Position numbers and translations under genes: made by a program
Shown: positions 1-7,621 of the stretch, piece after piece
How the letters are laid out: every line of letters starts with the position of its first letter
How positions within the stretch are numbered: the stretch's first letter is position 1
The notes under the pieces: model-generated
What the model was told of the DNA's origin: nothing
Database searches by the model: none
Seen by the model: the letters and a program-made list of their open reading frames with translations, nothing else
Origin: JAWKIW01 sp046331175
Lineage (GTDB): Bacteria; Actinomycetota; Acidimicrobiia; Acidimicrobiales; Acidimicrobilacustridaceae
Length of the DNA stretch: 64,000 nucleotides
Direction of reading: 5' to 3'
Assembly: GCA_046331175.1 (NCBI GenBank)
Contig: JAXLRI010000011.1
Location: forward strand, 62,001 to 126,000

Positions 1-1111
1 AGACGTGGTCGACCTCGTCGCCGTCGAGGGCCGCTTCGCAGAGCACGGTGAACTCGTCGCCACCCCACCGGGCGGCCACGTCTCCCCGGCGGACGGTGTC
101 GCGCAGCCGACGGGCGATCTCGCGCAGCACGCGGTCACCGGTGTCGTGGCCGAAGCGGTCGTTGACCTGCTTGAACCCGTCGAGGTCGCAGAACACGACG
201 GTGACGTCGGCGTCGCGCCGCGCCAGCGCCAGGTCGACCAGGCGGCGGAACTCGGCCCGGTTGACCAGCCCGGTGACGTGGTCGTGGGTCGCCTCGTAGG
301 TGAGCAGCTCGTTCTGGCGGCGCAGCTTGTCCTCGACGGCGACCAGGTCGGTCACGTCGCTGGCGCTGACGATGACGCCGGCGACGAGCGGGTCGTCGTG
401 CTGGTCGACGAAGCGCAGGGAGTGCACCACGGCCGCTCCCTCGCGGTCGACGAGGTGGAGGCGAACCTCGGCCTCTCGGTCGTCGCCGGCCACCAGGGTG
501 GCGAGGAGGTCGGCCGCGGGCTGGCGGTCGGGGCCGTCGACCAGCTGCAGCCAGCTCTCCTGCACGATGCGGTCGCAGTCGTGGCCCAGGCGGCGGGTGA
601 GGGTGGCGTTGGCGAACAGCACCGTGCCGTCGGGCTCGAGCAGCAAGATGACGTCGGACGTCTTGTCGATCAGCGATCGCAGCCGCGGCGGGTCGCTGCC
701 CAGCGCCGGCTTGTTGTCGAGCAGCCGCAGCGACACGACGAGCAGATCGGGGCCATCCTCGACGGCCATGCGCCGACCGACCACGTCGGCGACCCGCCAG
801 GCGCCGCTGGCGTCGCGGCCGCGCAGCTGGATGGTCAGCCCGATGCGCCCCGGCTGCCGGTTGCGGGCCTCCATCGCCCGGGCGGCGTAGGCGAGGTCGT
901 CGGGGTGGATGAAGTCGAGGACGCTGGTCCCGAGGAACTGCTCGGGTCGGTAGCCCAGCACGTCGACCAGCGCCTGGTTGGCGTAGCGGACGCGGTAGTC
1001 GTCATCGATGCCGACCACCAGCTCGGGGCCGTGCTCGAGGATCGCCAACCGGTCGATCTCGTCGAGCCCGTCGGCCGCCCCCGCCGGGTCGTCGTCATGG
1101 GGTTCGTTCAC
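1..1111 (-). CDS. PAS-PAS-GGDEF diguanylate cyclase (3' end outside window)
   Basis: Predicted to make cyclic di-GMP from two GTP. The first 370 residues are visible and the C-terminal part of the GGDEF domain runs off the left edge. Two PAS-like sensor segments lie at about residues 20-130 and 150-260, followed by a short coiled linker and the GGDEF domain. The active-site motif RWGGDEF (GGDEF at residues 350-354) is intact. An RRGD inhibitory I-site sits exactly five residues upstream (341-344), so product inhibition is expected. No membrane segment is visible, so it is probably a soluble sensor. The GTG start at 1111 is preceded by GGAGG at good spacing, and a TAGCAT -10-like hexamer lies at 1141-1146. 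An EAL domain beyond the window cannot be excluded. The signal sensed by the PAS domains cannot be read from the sequence. Confidence 0.88.
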   Translation of the reverse strand, partial: MNEPHDDDPAGAADGLDEIDRLAILEHGPELVVGIDDDYRVRYANQALVDVLGYRPEQFLGTSVLDFIHPDDLAYAARAMEARNRQPGRIGLTIQLRGRDASGAWRVADVVGRRMAVEDGPDLLVVSLRLLDNKPALGSDPPRLRSLIDKTSDVILLLEPDGTVLFANATLTRRLGHDCDRIVQESWLQLVDGPDRQPAADLLATLVAGDDREAEVRLHLVDREGAAVVHSLRFVDQHDDPLVAGVIVSASDVTDLVAVEDKLRRQNELLTYEATHDHVTGLVNRAEFRRLVDLALARRDADVTVVFCDLDGFKQVNDRFGHDTGDRVLREIARRLRDTVRRGDVAARWGGDEFTVLCEAALDGDEVDHV

Positions 1112-1188
1112 GGGACCTCCGCCCGCCGCCGTCGCCTCGAATGCTAGAGGCTGCCCCGACGGCTCCGGACCGCGACCACTCGGCTGGA

Positions 1189-1208
1189 CGACCCCGGAGG
1201 AGGGGTCG
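1189..1208 (-). terminator. Hairpin after the ThDP-enzyme gene
   Basis: CGACCCC and GGGGTCG form a perfect 7-bp stem with a 6-nt loop, 39 nt beyond the stop codon at 1247. There is no U-tract. It is a candidate terminator for the hydrolase/ThDP-enzyme pair. Confidence 0.4.
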
Positions 1209-1246
1209 ACCGATCCCGCGCCCGCCCGACGAGCGGGGTTGGGCGA

Positions 1247-2884
1247 TCAGGCCAGGTTGGACGAGCGGGGGTAGACGTCGTCGGGGTCGGTGAGGACGTT
1301 GACGAGGTAGGGCACGCCGCTGTCGAGCGCCCGCCGCAGCGCCGGACCCAGCTCGGCCGGCTCGCGCACGACCTCGCCCGCACCGCCGAGGGCGGCGACG
1401 ACCTCGTGGTAGGGCGTCTCGGGTTGGAGGTCGCAGTTGACGTCGTAGCCGTAGATCATCCGCATGGGGTGCTTCTCGAGGCCCCAGATGCCGTTGTTGC
1501 CCACCACCATCACGACGGGCAGGTTCTGGCGCACGAGCGAGTCGACGTCCATGAGCGAGAAGCCGGCGGCGCCGTCGCCGAGCATGGCCACCACCTGCCG
1601 GTCGGGGTGGGCGACCCGGGCGGCCATGGCGTAGCCGAGGCCGGTGCCGAGGCAGCCGTAGGGACCGGGGTCGAGCCAGCAGCCGGGCTCGTAGGAGTCG
1701 ACGTACTTGCCGGCGTAGGAGACGAAGTCACCGCCGTCGCACACCACCACCGCGTCGCGGTCGAGCACCTTGGCCAGCTCGCCGTAGACGCGGGTGGGCT
1801 TGAGGGGCGCGGCGTCGGCCTCGAGCAGCGGGGCGTCGGCGGACCGGGCCGCCGACTCGGCGTCGCGCAGCTCGGCGATCCACGGCTCGTGGTCGGCCCG
1901 GTCGCCGGACCAGTCGGCCAACGCCCGCAGGGTGGAGGCCAGGTCGCCGGCCGGCGAGACCGCCACCTCGGCGTGGCCCGCCCGCTGGGCGGGATCGTCG
2001 ACGACGTGGATGACCTGCGCATCGCCGAAGCGGCCGAACGACAGGCGGAAGTCGAGCGGCGTGCCGATGACCATCACCACGTCGGCGTCGGCCTTGAGCA
2101 TCCCTCGGGTGCGCGAGAACGCCAGCTCGTGGTCGGCCGGCAGGCAGCCACGACCGAGGCCGTTGACGAAGGTGGGCAGGCGCAACGCCTCGACGGCGGC
2201 CCGCAGCTCGGGCCACGCGCCGGCCCAGTAGACGTCGCTGCCCACGATGACGGCCGGGTGCGACGCGCCTGCCAGCAGGGCGGCGGCGGCCGCCACGTCC
2301 TCGGGATCGGCAGGGGGCGCGGCGGTGGACGGTGCCGCGGGAACGGTGGCGGTGGCCTGCCCGAACAGGAGGTCCATCGGGAAGTCGAGGAACACCGGGG
2401 CGCGGTGCGGCGTGAGGCCGGCGGCCACGGCGGCCACCACCTCCGACCCCATCGCCTCGGTGCTCTTCACCGTGGCCGACACCTTGGTGATCGGTTCGAG
2501 CACCGGCACGTGGTCGAACTCCTGCAGCGAGCCGGCGCCCCAACGTCCCTCTGGCGCCCGCCCGCCGAGGACGACCAGGGGCGAACCGAGGAACCACGCA
2601 CCGGTGACCGCGCTCACGCCGTTGGTGACGCCCGGGCCGGCGGTGAGCACGGCGACGCCGGGACGGCGGGTGAGCTTGGCCATGCCCTCGGCGGCGAAGG
2701 TGGCGGTGGCCTCGTGGCGGGTGTCGTACACGGGGACGCCGGCCTTGACGGCGGCGTCGTAGAAGGGCCAGACGTGGGCGCCGTTGAGGGTGAACAGCTC
2801 GCCGACGCCGAACTGTCGCAGCGCCGCCAGCGCCAGCTCGCCGCCGTGGCCCGTGATCTCGGTGCCCTCGGAGGCGGCGCTCAT
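1247..2884 (-). CDS. Acetolactate-synthase-like ThDP-dependent enzyme
   Basis: A 545-residue member of the ThDP-dependent acetolactate synthase/2-keto-acid decarboxylase superfamily, acting in the cytoplasm. The N-terminal pyrimidine-binding domain contains the conserved Glu in RHEATATFAAEG and a TAGPGVTN motif. A central Rossmann-like domain follows. The C-terminal diphosphate-binding domain has GDGAAGFSLMDVDS and then VVGNN, the Mg/ThDP motif. Length is typical of the family. The start ATG at 2884 overlaps the stop of the upstream hydrolase as ATGA, so the two are translationally coupled and probably act on one substrate. No regulatory small subunit (IlvH/IlvN) is adjacent, so I infer a catabolic or specialised role rather than branched-chain amino-acid synthesis. 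The exact substrate is unknown. Confidence 0.8.
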   Translation of the reverse strand: MSAASEGTEITGHGGELALAALRQFGVGELFTLNGAHVWPFYDAAVKAGVPVYDTRHEATATFAAEGMAKLTRRPGVAVLTAGPGVTNGVSAVTGAWFLGSPLVVLGGRAPEGRWGAGSLQEFDHVPVLEPITKVSATVKSTEAMGSEVVAAVAAGLTPHRAPVFLDFPMDLLFGQATATVPAAPSTAAPPADPEDVAAAAALLAGASHPAVIVGSDVYWAGAWPELRAAVEALRLPTFVNGLGRGCLPADHELAFSRTRGMLKADADVVMVIGTPLDFRLSFGRFGDAQVIHVVDDPAQRAGHAEVAVSPAGDLASTLRALADWSGDRADHEPWIAELRDAESAARSADAPLLEADAAPLKPTRVYGELAKVLDRDAVVVCDGGDFVSYAGKYVDSYEPGCWLDPGPYGCLGTGLGYAMAARVAHPDRQVVAMLGDGAAGFSLMDVDSLVRQNLPVVMVVGNNGIWGLEKHPMRMIYGYDVNCDLQPETPYHEVVAALGGAGEVVREPAELGPALRRALDSGVPYLVNVLTDPDDVYPRSSNLA

Positions 2885-3750
2885 GGCGCCACCTCCACCA
2901 CCGCGCCGGGTGCCACCTGATCGGCCACCTCGTCGAGGAAGCCGGACATCGCCGCCCACCAGGCCTCGGGCGACTCGAACTGCGGGCTGTGGCCGGCGTC
3001 GGGCAGCACGACCAGGCGGGCGTCGGGGAGCGTCGCGGCCATGCGCTCGCTCGGCCTGCGGAACGGTGCGTCCTGGTCGCCGACGAGCACGAGGGCGGGG
3101 CAGCGCACCTCGGCGAGGAGGTCGAGGCGATCCTCGCCCTCGCTCGTGATGGCGTGGAGCATGGCGGCGTACATGGCCGGCGACGAGGCCCGCAGGTTGC
3201 GGTCGCCCCGGGCGGCGTAGTCGGGGTCGGCCTCGCAGAGCCGTCGGTAGGCGTCGGAGGTGAGGGGGTCGTCGATCTCGGCCTGGAGGTCGGCGATCAC
3301 GTGGACGCCGTGCTCGCGCGCCGTGCTGACGCCGAGCTCGACCAGGCCGGGGTCGACCCGCAGCCGCTTGTGGCTGGTGTCCATGAGGATGAGGGCCGCC
3401 ACCCGATCGGGGACCATCAGGGTGAGGACCTGGGCGACCATCCCCCCCATGGAGTGGCCGAGCAGGGCGAACCCGTCCCAGCCGAGCGCGTCGACGAGCG
3501 CCAGCGCGTCGGCGGCGAAGATCTCGAAGGCGTAGGCCGACTCGTCCTCGGGCTTGTCGCTGTCGCCGTGGCCGCGGTGGTCGGGGACGACGACGTGCCA
3601 ACCCCGCTCCGCGAGCGGCTCGATCCAGCGGGTGAAGTCGTTGCGCGCCCCGGTGAAGCCGTGGAGCAGCAGCAGGGGCCGACCGCCGACGCCGGCCTCC
3701 GAGATGGTCAGGCGGACGTCGCCGACGTCCACCACGCGATCGTGCACCAC
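2881..3750 (-). CDS. Alpha/beta-fold hydrolase
   Basis: A soluble 289-residue alpha/beta hydrolase. The oxyanion-hole region LLLLHGFTG is near residue 26, the nucleophile elbow GHSMGG near residue 97, a candidate catalytic Asp lies in LVLVGDQDAPF and the His in DAGHSPQFE. The triad is therefore complete. The start is a GTG preceded by a GGGGAAGGA ribosome-binding site, and a TAGGCT hexamer at 3805-3810 is a plausible -10. It is the first gene of a two-gene operon with the downstream ThDP enzyme through an ATGA overlap. A MenH-like C-C hydrolase or an ester hydrolase are both possible, and the motifs alone do not decide. Confidence 0.85.
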   Translation of the reverse strand: MVHDRVVDVGDVRLTISEAGVGGRPLLLLHGFTGARNDFTRWIEPLAERGWHVVVPDHRGHGDSDKPEDESAYAFEIFAADALALVDALGWDGFALLGHSMGGMVAQVLTLMVPDRVAALILMDTSHKRLRVDPGLVELGVSTAREHGVHVIADLQAEIDDPLTSDAYRRLCEADPDYAARGDRNLRASSPAMYAAMLHAITSEGEDRLDLLAEVRCPALVLVGDQDAPFRRPSERMAATLPDARLVVLPDAGHSPQFESPEAWWAAMSGFLDEVADQVAPGAVVEVAP

Positions 3751-3909
3751 GAGCGCCGTCCTTCCCCTGTCGGCGCGGCCCCCATGGCGCGCCGTCCGGC
3801 GGCGAGCCTAGTGGGGCCCCGCATCCGCTCGATCCGGCGCGGGAGCCGGCGGGCGGGTGGTCGGCGGGTGGGTGGTCGTCGGCCGGGCACGGTCCGGTCG
3901 GGCGGGCCA

Positions 3910-3931
3910 GCTCGTGGGGCCGGGTACGAGC
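3910..3931 (-). terminator. Short hairpin after the lipoprotein gene
   Basis: GCTCGT pairs with ACGAGC around a 10-nt G-rich loop, starting 6 nt beyond the lipoprotein stop codon. It is a weak but well-placed terminator candidate. Confidence 0.35.
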
Positions 3932-3936
3932 AGCGG

Positions 3937-5019
3937 TCAGCCGCCGAGCCCGCCGGTGCCCCCGAGGCCACCGGCCCCCCCGAGGCCGCCGGTGGGGCCC
4001 GACAGGCTGGTGGGGTCGACCGGGGTGACCTGGTCGGCCGGGGGCACGTCGATGGTGACGGGCTGGCCGATGTCGCGCAGCTCGACGGCGAGGGTGAGGC
4101 GGGGCGTCGATCCGGGATCGTCACCGCCCAGCGCCCCGATCGCCCCGAGGCCACCGAGCCCCGAGGCGCCGGCCAGGTCGGGTTGCAGCTCGAGCCGGCG
4201 GACGATCCCGTCGGCGTCGACCCAGGCCTCCACCGGGATGGGGCCGGTGCCGAGCTGGGCGAGGGCCCCACCGGCCGTGGGGTCGGCGGCGGTGGCCGCG
4301 GCCGGGTCGATCGTGCCCGTGTAGTGGGTGACGGCCACGCCGTCGACGGTGTCGGTGCCCGCCTCGCGCACCTGACCGCCTGCGCCCCGCAGCGTGCTCA
4401 GCATCGACCGGGCGCCCCCGGTGCCGACGAACGGCACCACGGAGGCCGCCCGCCCGCCACCAGCCGCACCGGTGATCGAGATCCACGGCGTGGCGATGGC
4501 CCGGCCCCCGGTGAGCAGCCGGCCGAGCCCGTCGGTCTTCACGTAGGTCGTGTCGCCGACGGTGACGATCTCGCCGGTGCCACCCACGGCGCCGCCGTCG
4601 AGGGTCATGCGGCTGCGGGCCGAGGCCGTCTCGAAGGCACCGTCGGCCTTCAGGAGGTCGCCGTCGAGCAGCCCCTGCCCACCGGACAGGCCCACGGTGA
4701 GGGTGAAGGCCCCCGAGGTGACCTCGCTGGTGCGGGCGGCGGCGGCCGCCAGGTAGGCCGGCGTGGCCTCGGGGACGAGCCGGCCGAGGCCGCCGGACCC
4801 GCCACCGGGCTGGACCCCGATCGCCCCGCGCGACGTGCCCACCGTGGTGCCCGCCGCGGCCGCTGCGGTCGAGGGCGCCGACGACGCGTCACCGCCGGTG
4901 ACCTCGGTGCGCTTGTCGGCGCAGCCGACCGCCACCACCAGCGCGCCGGCGAGCAGCGCCGGGACGGCGCGACGGAGGCCGCGGTGACGAGCGTCGATCC
5001 GGGTGGGTGGGTGGGACAC
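3937..5019 (-). CDS. LppX/LprAFG-like lipoprotein
   Basis: A 360-residue secreted lipoprotein. A basic N-terminus and hydrophobic segment (PALLAGALVVAVGC) end in a lipobox-like AVGC with the lipidated Cys near residue 33, followed by an Ala/Ser/Thr-rich linker. The body matches the LppX/LprG pattern: an ARTSEVTSGAF-type opening, then alternating strands with TYVKTDGL and VDGVAVTHYTGTID, and VEAWVDADGIVRRLEL near the end. Mycobacterial homologues carry lipids across the cell envelope. The C-terminus is a low-complexity GGLGGAGGLGG tail, not a domain. The GTG start at 5019 has GGAGG six bases upstream. It is divergent from the flippase-like gene at 5184, consistent with an envelope-lipid setting. 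Confidence 0.75.
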   Translation of the reverse strand: MSHPPTRIDARHRGLRRAVPALLAGALVVAVGCADKRTEVTGGDASSAPSTAAAAAGTTVGTSRGAIGVQPGGGSGGLGRLVPEATPAYLAAAAARTSEVTSGAFTLTVGLSGGQGLLDGDLLKADGAFETASARSRMTLDGGAVGGTGEIVTVGDTTYVKTDGLGRLLTGGRAIATPWISITGAAGGGRAASVVPFVGTGGARSMLSTLRGAGGQVREAGTDTVDGVAVTHYTGTIDPAAATAADPTAGGALAQLGTGPIPVEAWVDADGIVRRLELQPDLAGASGLGGLGAIGALGGDDPGSTPRLTLAVELRDIGQPVTIDVPPADQVTPVDPTSLSGPTGGLGGAGGLGGTGGLGG

Positions 5020-5183
5020 GGCAGACCTCCGGGGCGGAACGGGGACGCCCGATCCCAGGGTACGGGCGCGCTCGACCGAGGTGGGGACGGCGCCGACCCA
5101 CCCGGCGGCGCCCGCCGACCCGGGTCCACCGCAGGCCCGTCGGTAGCATGGCCGCCGTCTCGTCGAGCCCCTTGAAGGCCCCC

Positions 5184-6491
5184 ATGGCCCACCACCACGA
5201 CGCCCCCGCCCCTGCCCCCGACGGCGGCGCGGCGCGGGCCGACGGCGACGGCAGCGGGCGCGTCGAGCCCGTCCCCGGGCCGAGCGACACCGCCACGACC
5301 CCCACCACGACCCCCGCCGCCGACGAGGACGAGGTTGCGGTGGGGGCCGTCGCCGACGAGGACGAGGGCGAGCTGGCCGAGTACGCCGAGCTGTCGGTCC
5401 ACGAGCTGACCGAGCTGGCCGAGGCCGGCCAGGAGCCCACCGCCCGCCCGCGCCGGCGGTGGGTGCTGCCGCTGCGCATCCTCGTGAGCCTCGCCATGCT
5501 CGGCGTGCTGGTCTGGAAGGTCCCCGACTTCAGCCTCGACGAGCTGGTCCCGGCGTGGACACCGGGGACGTTCGCCTGGCTGGGAGGCGCGGCGTTGCTG
5601 ACCGTCGTGGGCGTGGCGCTGTCGGCGGTGCGGTGGTCCCAGGTGCTGCGGGCCCTCGAGCGGCCGGCCCCGCTGCGGCGGCTCGTGTCGCTGTGCTTCG
5701 CCGGCCAGTTCGTCTCCAACGTGCTGCCCACCACGATCGGCGGCGACGTCCTGCGCGTCTCCCGCCTCGCCCGCGACAACGACGACGCCGCCACCTCGTT
5801 CGCCTCCGTCGCCCTGGAGCGGCTCACCGGATGGCTGGTGCTGCCGCTCATCGCCTACCTCGGCTTCGCCCTGAACCCGGGGCTGGCCCGCACCGACCCC
5901 GGCACCGGCGTCGCCCTCGTCGCCGTCACCGTCACCCTGGTCGGCCTGGTGCTCATCCTCGTCGCCGCCTACCACCCGCGCCTCGGCGGCCGGATGCGCG
6001 ACCGGGCCGGCTGGCGACGGTTCCTCGGTGCCGTGCACGTCGGCGTCGACCGGCTGCGCCACCGTCCCGCCGACGCCGGCCGGGTGGTCGGGGCCGGCTT
6101 CGCCTACCAGCTCGTGCTGTGCCTCGCGGCGTGGATGGCGGCCCAGGCCCTCGGCATCGACCAGGTCGGCGTCACGGTGATGCTCGCCTTCTTCCCCGCC
6201 GTCCTCATGGCCCAGGTGCTGCCCCTCGGCATCGCCGGCCTGGGCCTGCGCGAGATCTCCTTCACCGTGTTCCTGCAGCCCCTCGGCGTGCCCCCCGAGC
6301 GGGCCATCGCCCTCGGCCTGCTGCTGTACCTGCTCAACCTCGGCGTGAGCCTCCTCGGCGCCCCGGCCTTCGCCCTCCAGCGCCGGACCGCCGCCGACCA
6401 TGCCGCCGACAGGGCCCCATCCGACCCTGGGGGCGCGACGACCGCCGCCGCCCCGACCGCGCCCAGCGCGCCGGCCGCTCCCCGCCCATGA
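5184..6491 (+). CDS. YbhN/LPG-synthase-TM-type flippase-like membrane protein
   Basis: A 435-residue integral membrane protein of the lysylphosphatidylglycerol synthase TM region / UPF0104 family. It has an acidic soluble N-terminal tail of about 90 residues and then roughly eight hydrophobic segments. Family hallmarks are VRWSQVLRAL, LCFAGQFVSNVLPTTIGGDVLRV and PLGIAGLGLREI. Homologues flip or modify glycosylated or aminoacylated lipids. I chose ATG 5184, with GAAGG upstream, over ATG 5148 because a TAGCAT hexamer at 5144-5149 would place the transcription start downstream of 5148. The stop overlaps the next start (ATGA), so the two membrane proteins are translationally coupled. The substrate lipid is unknown. 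Confidence 0.78.
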   Translation: MAHHHDAPAPAPDGGAARADGDGSGRVEPVPGPSDTATTPTTTPAADEDEVAVGAVADEDEGELAEYAELSVHELTELAEAGQEPTARPRRRWVLPLRILVSLAMLGVLVWKVPDFSLDELVPAWTPGTFAWLGGAALLTVVGVALSAVRWSQVLRALERPAPLRRLVSLCFAGQFVSNVLPTTIGGDVLRVSRLARDNDDAATSFASVALERLTGWLVLPLIAYLGFALNPGLARTDPGTGVALVAVTVTLVGLVLILVAAYHPRLGGRMRDRAGWRRFLGAVHVGVDRLRHRPADAGRVVGAGFAYQLVLCLAAWMAAQALGIDQVGVTVMLAFFPAVLMAQVLPLGIAGLGLREISFTVFLQPLGVPPERAIALGLLLYLLNLGVSLLGAPAFALQRRTAADHAADRAPSDPGGATTAAAPTAPSAPAAPRP

Positions 6492-7507
6492 GCCTGCTCG
6501 ATGCCCCCGGCCACGCCGGCTCGGCCGCCCGCCACGCCGGCTCGGCCGCCCGCCACGCCGGCTCGGCCGCCGGTCCGGTCGCCGGTCCGGACGGCGCGGA
6601 CGGCCCTGCGTCCGGCACCCGCTCGGCGGCGATCCGGCGGCGCGCCGAGCACCTGCGGTGGTGGCGCGAGGTCGGCGTCGTGCTCGCCTTCTACGCCGCC
6701 TACTCGTTCGTGCGGAACCGGTTCGGCTCGGCCTCGGTCGGCGCCGACGAGGCCTACGCCAACGCCCTGCGCACCATCGACCTCGAGCGCGCCCTCGGCA
6801 TCTTCAACGAGCAGGCGCTCCAGCGGGCCGCCCTCACCTGGGAGCCGATCGTGGTCGCCGCCAACGCCTGGTACGGCTCGCTGCACTTCGCCGTCACCAT
6901 CGGCGTCCTGGTGGTGCTGTACCGGCGGTTCCCCGAGCGCTACCGCCGCTGGCGCAACGTGCTGGCCGCCACCACCGCGCTGGCGCTGATCGGCTTCGCC
7001 CTCTTCCCGCTCATGCCGCCCCGGCTGCTGTGCGAGACGTGCGCGCACGGGGCCGGCGTCGACCACGGCTTCGTCGACACCCTCGCCGCCTACCCGGGCT
7101 CGTGGTCCTTCGGCGACGGCGGGCTCAAGGCCGTGTCGAACCAGTACGCCGCCATGCCGAGCCTGCACCTGGCCTGGGCGCTGTGGTGCAGCGCCGCCCT
7201 GTGGGGCGTCGCCCGCCGCCGCGGGGCCCGGGCCGCCCTGGTCGCCTACCCCTCGATCACGTTGCTGGCCATCGTCGTCACCGGCAACCACTTCTGGGTC
7301 GACGCCCTGGCCGGGGCGGGCGTGCTCGTCGCCGGCACGGTCGTCGGCACCCAGGTGACCCGCTGGCGGGGGCGGTCCGCCGCCGTCGGTCGCACCCTCC
7401 GCCGCAGCCGGGCCACCCTCGGCGCGGCCCCCGGCCTCGACGGCCACGGTGATGGACTGAGATCGATGGAGATGGCACCACGAGCACCGTCACGCCGTGA
7501 CGCGTGA
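6488..7507 (+). CDS. PAP2-superfamily membrane phosphatase/transferase
   Basis: A 339-residue membrane protein of the PAP2_3 (Aur1/inositol-phosphotransferase-like) group. The phosphatase motifs appear as AMPSLH and GNHFWVDALAG, and about six membrane segments are visible. The acidic loop LERALGIFNE resembles that of inositol-phosphorylceramide-synthase-like proteins. Coupling to the upstream flippase-like gene suggests a joint role in transferring or recycling a polar lipid. The first 30 residues contain three copies of the heptad HAGSAAR from a perfect 21-nt tandem repeat (6511-6573), so the N-terminus is probably disordered. Most of the annotated N-terminus could be dispensable if a start after the repeat is used. 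Confidence 0.75.
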   Translation: MSLLDAPGHAGSAARHAGSAARHAGSAAGPVAGPDGADGPASGTRSAAIRRRAEHLRWWREVGVVLAFYAAYSFVRNRFGSASVGADEAYANALRTIDLERALGIFNEQALQRAALTWEPIVVAANAWYGSLHFAVTIGVLVVLYRRFPERYRRWRNVLAATTALALIGFALFPLMPPRLLCETCAHGAGVDHGFVDTLAAYPGSWSFGDGGLKAVSNQYAAMPSLHLAWALWCSAALWGVARRRGARAALVAYPSITLLAIVVTGNHFWVDALAGAGVLVAGTVVGTQVTRWRGRSAAVGRTLRRSRATLGAAPGLDGHGDGLRSMEMAPRAPSRRDA

Positions 7508-7547
7508 AGGTCTCGCGCTGATCATGGTCCGGCGCGCGGGCCGACGG

Positions 7548-7553
7548 TACGGT
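7548..7553 (+). promoter_or_regulatory. Candidate -10 element for dxs
   Basis: TACGGT fits the TANNNT pattern seen before many genes here and would leave a leader of about 60 nt before the dxs ATG. No convincing -35 box was seen. Confidence 0.3.
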
Positions 7554-7621
7554 TGGCGGGTACCCATCGACGCCGGTCTCCTCCCCCCAGGGCCGGCCCG
7601 GTCGAAAGCAGTGCTGCACCG

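Noticed and set aside
2881..2884. MenD/MenH assignment for the ThDP enzyme and hydrolase pair
   Set aside because: The ThDP enzyme follows the acetolactate synthase pattern, and no other menaquinone genes are nearby, so menaquinone synthesis is not supported.
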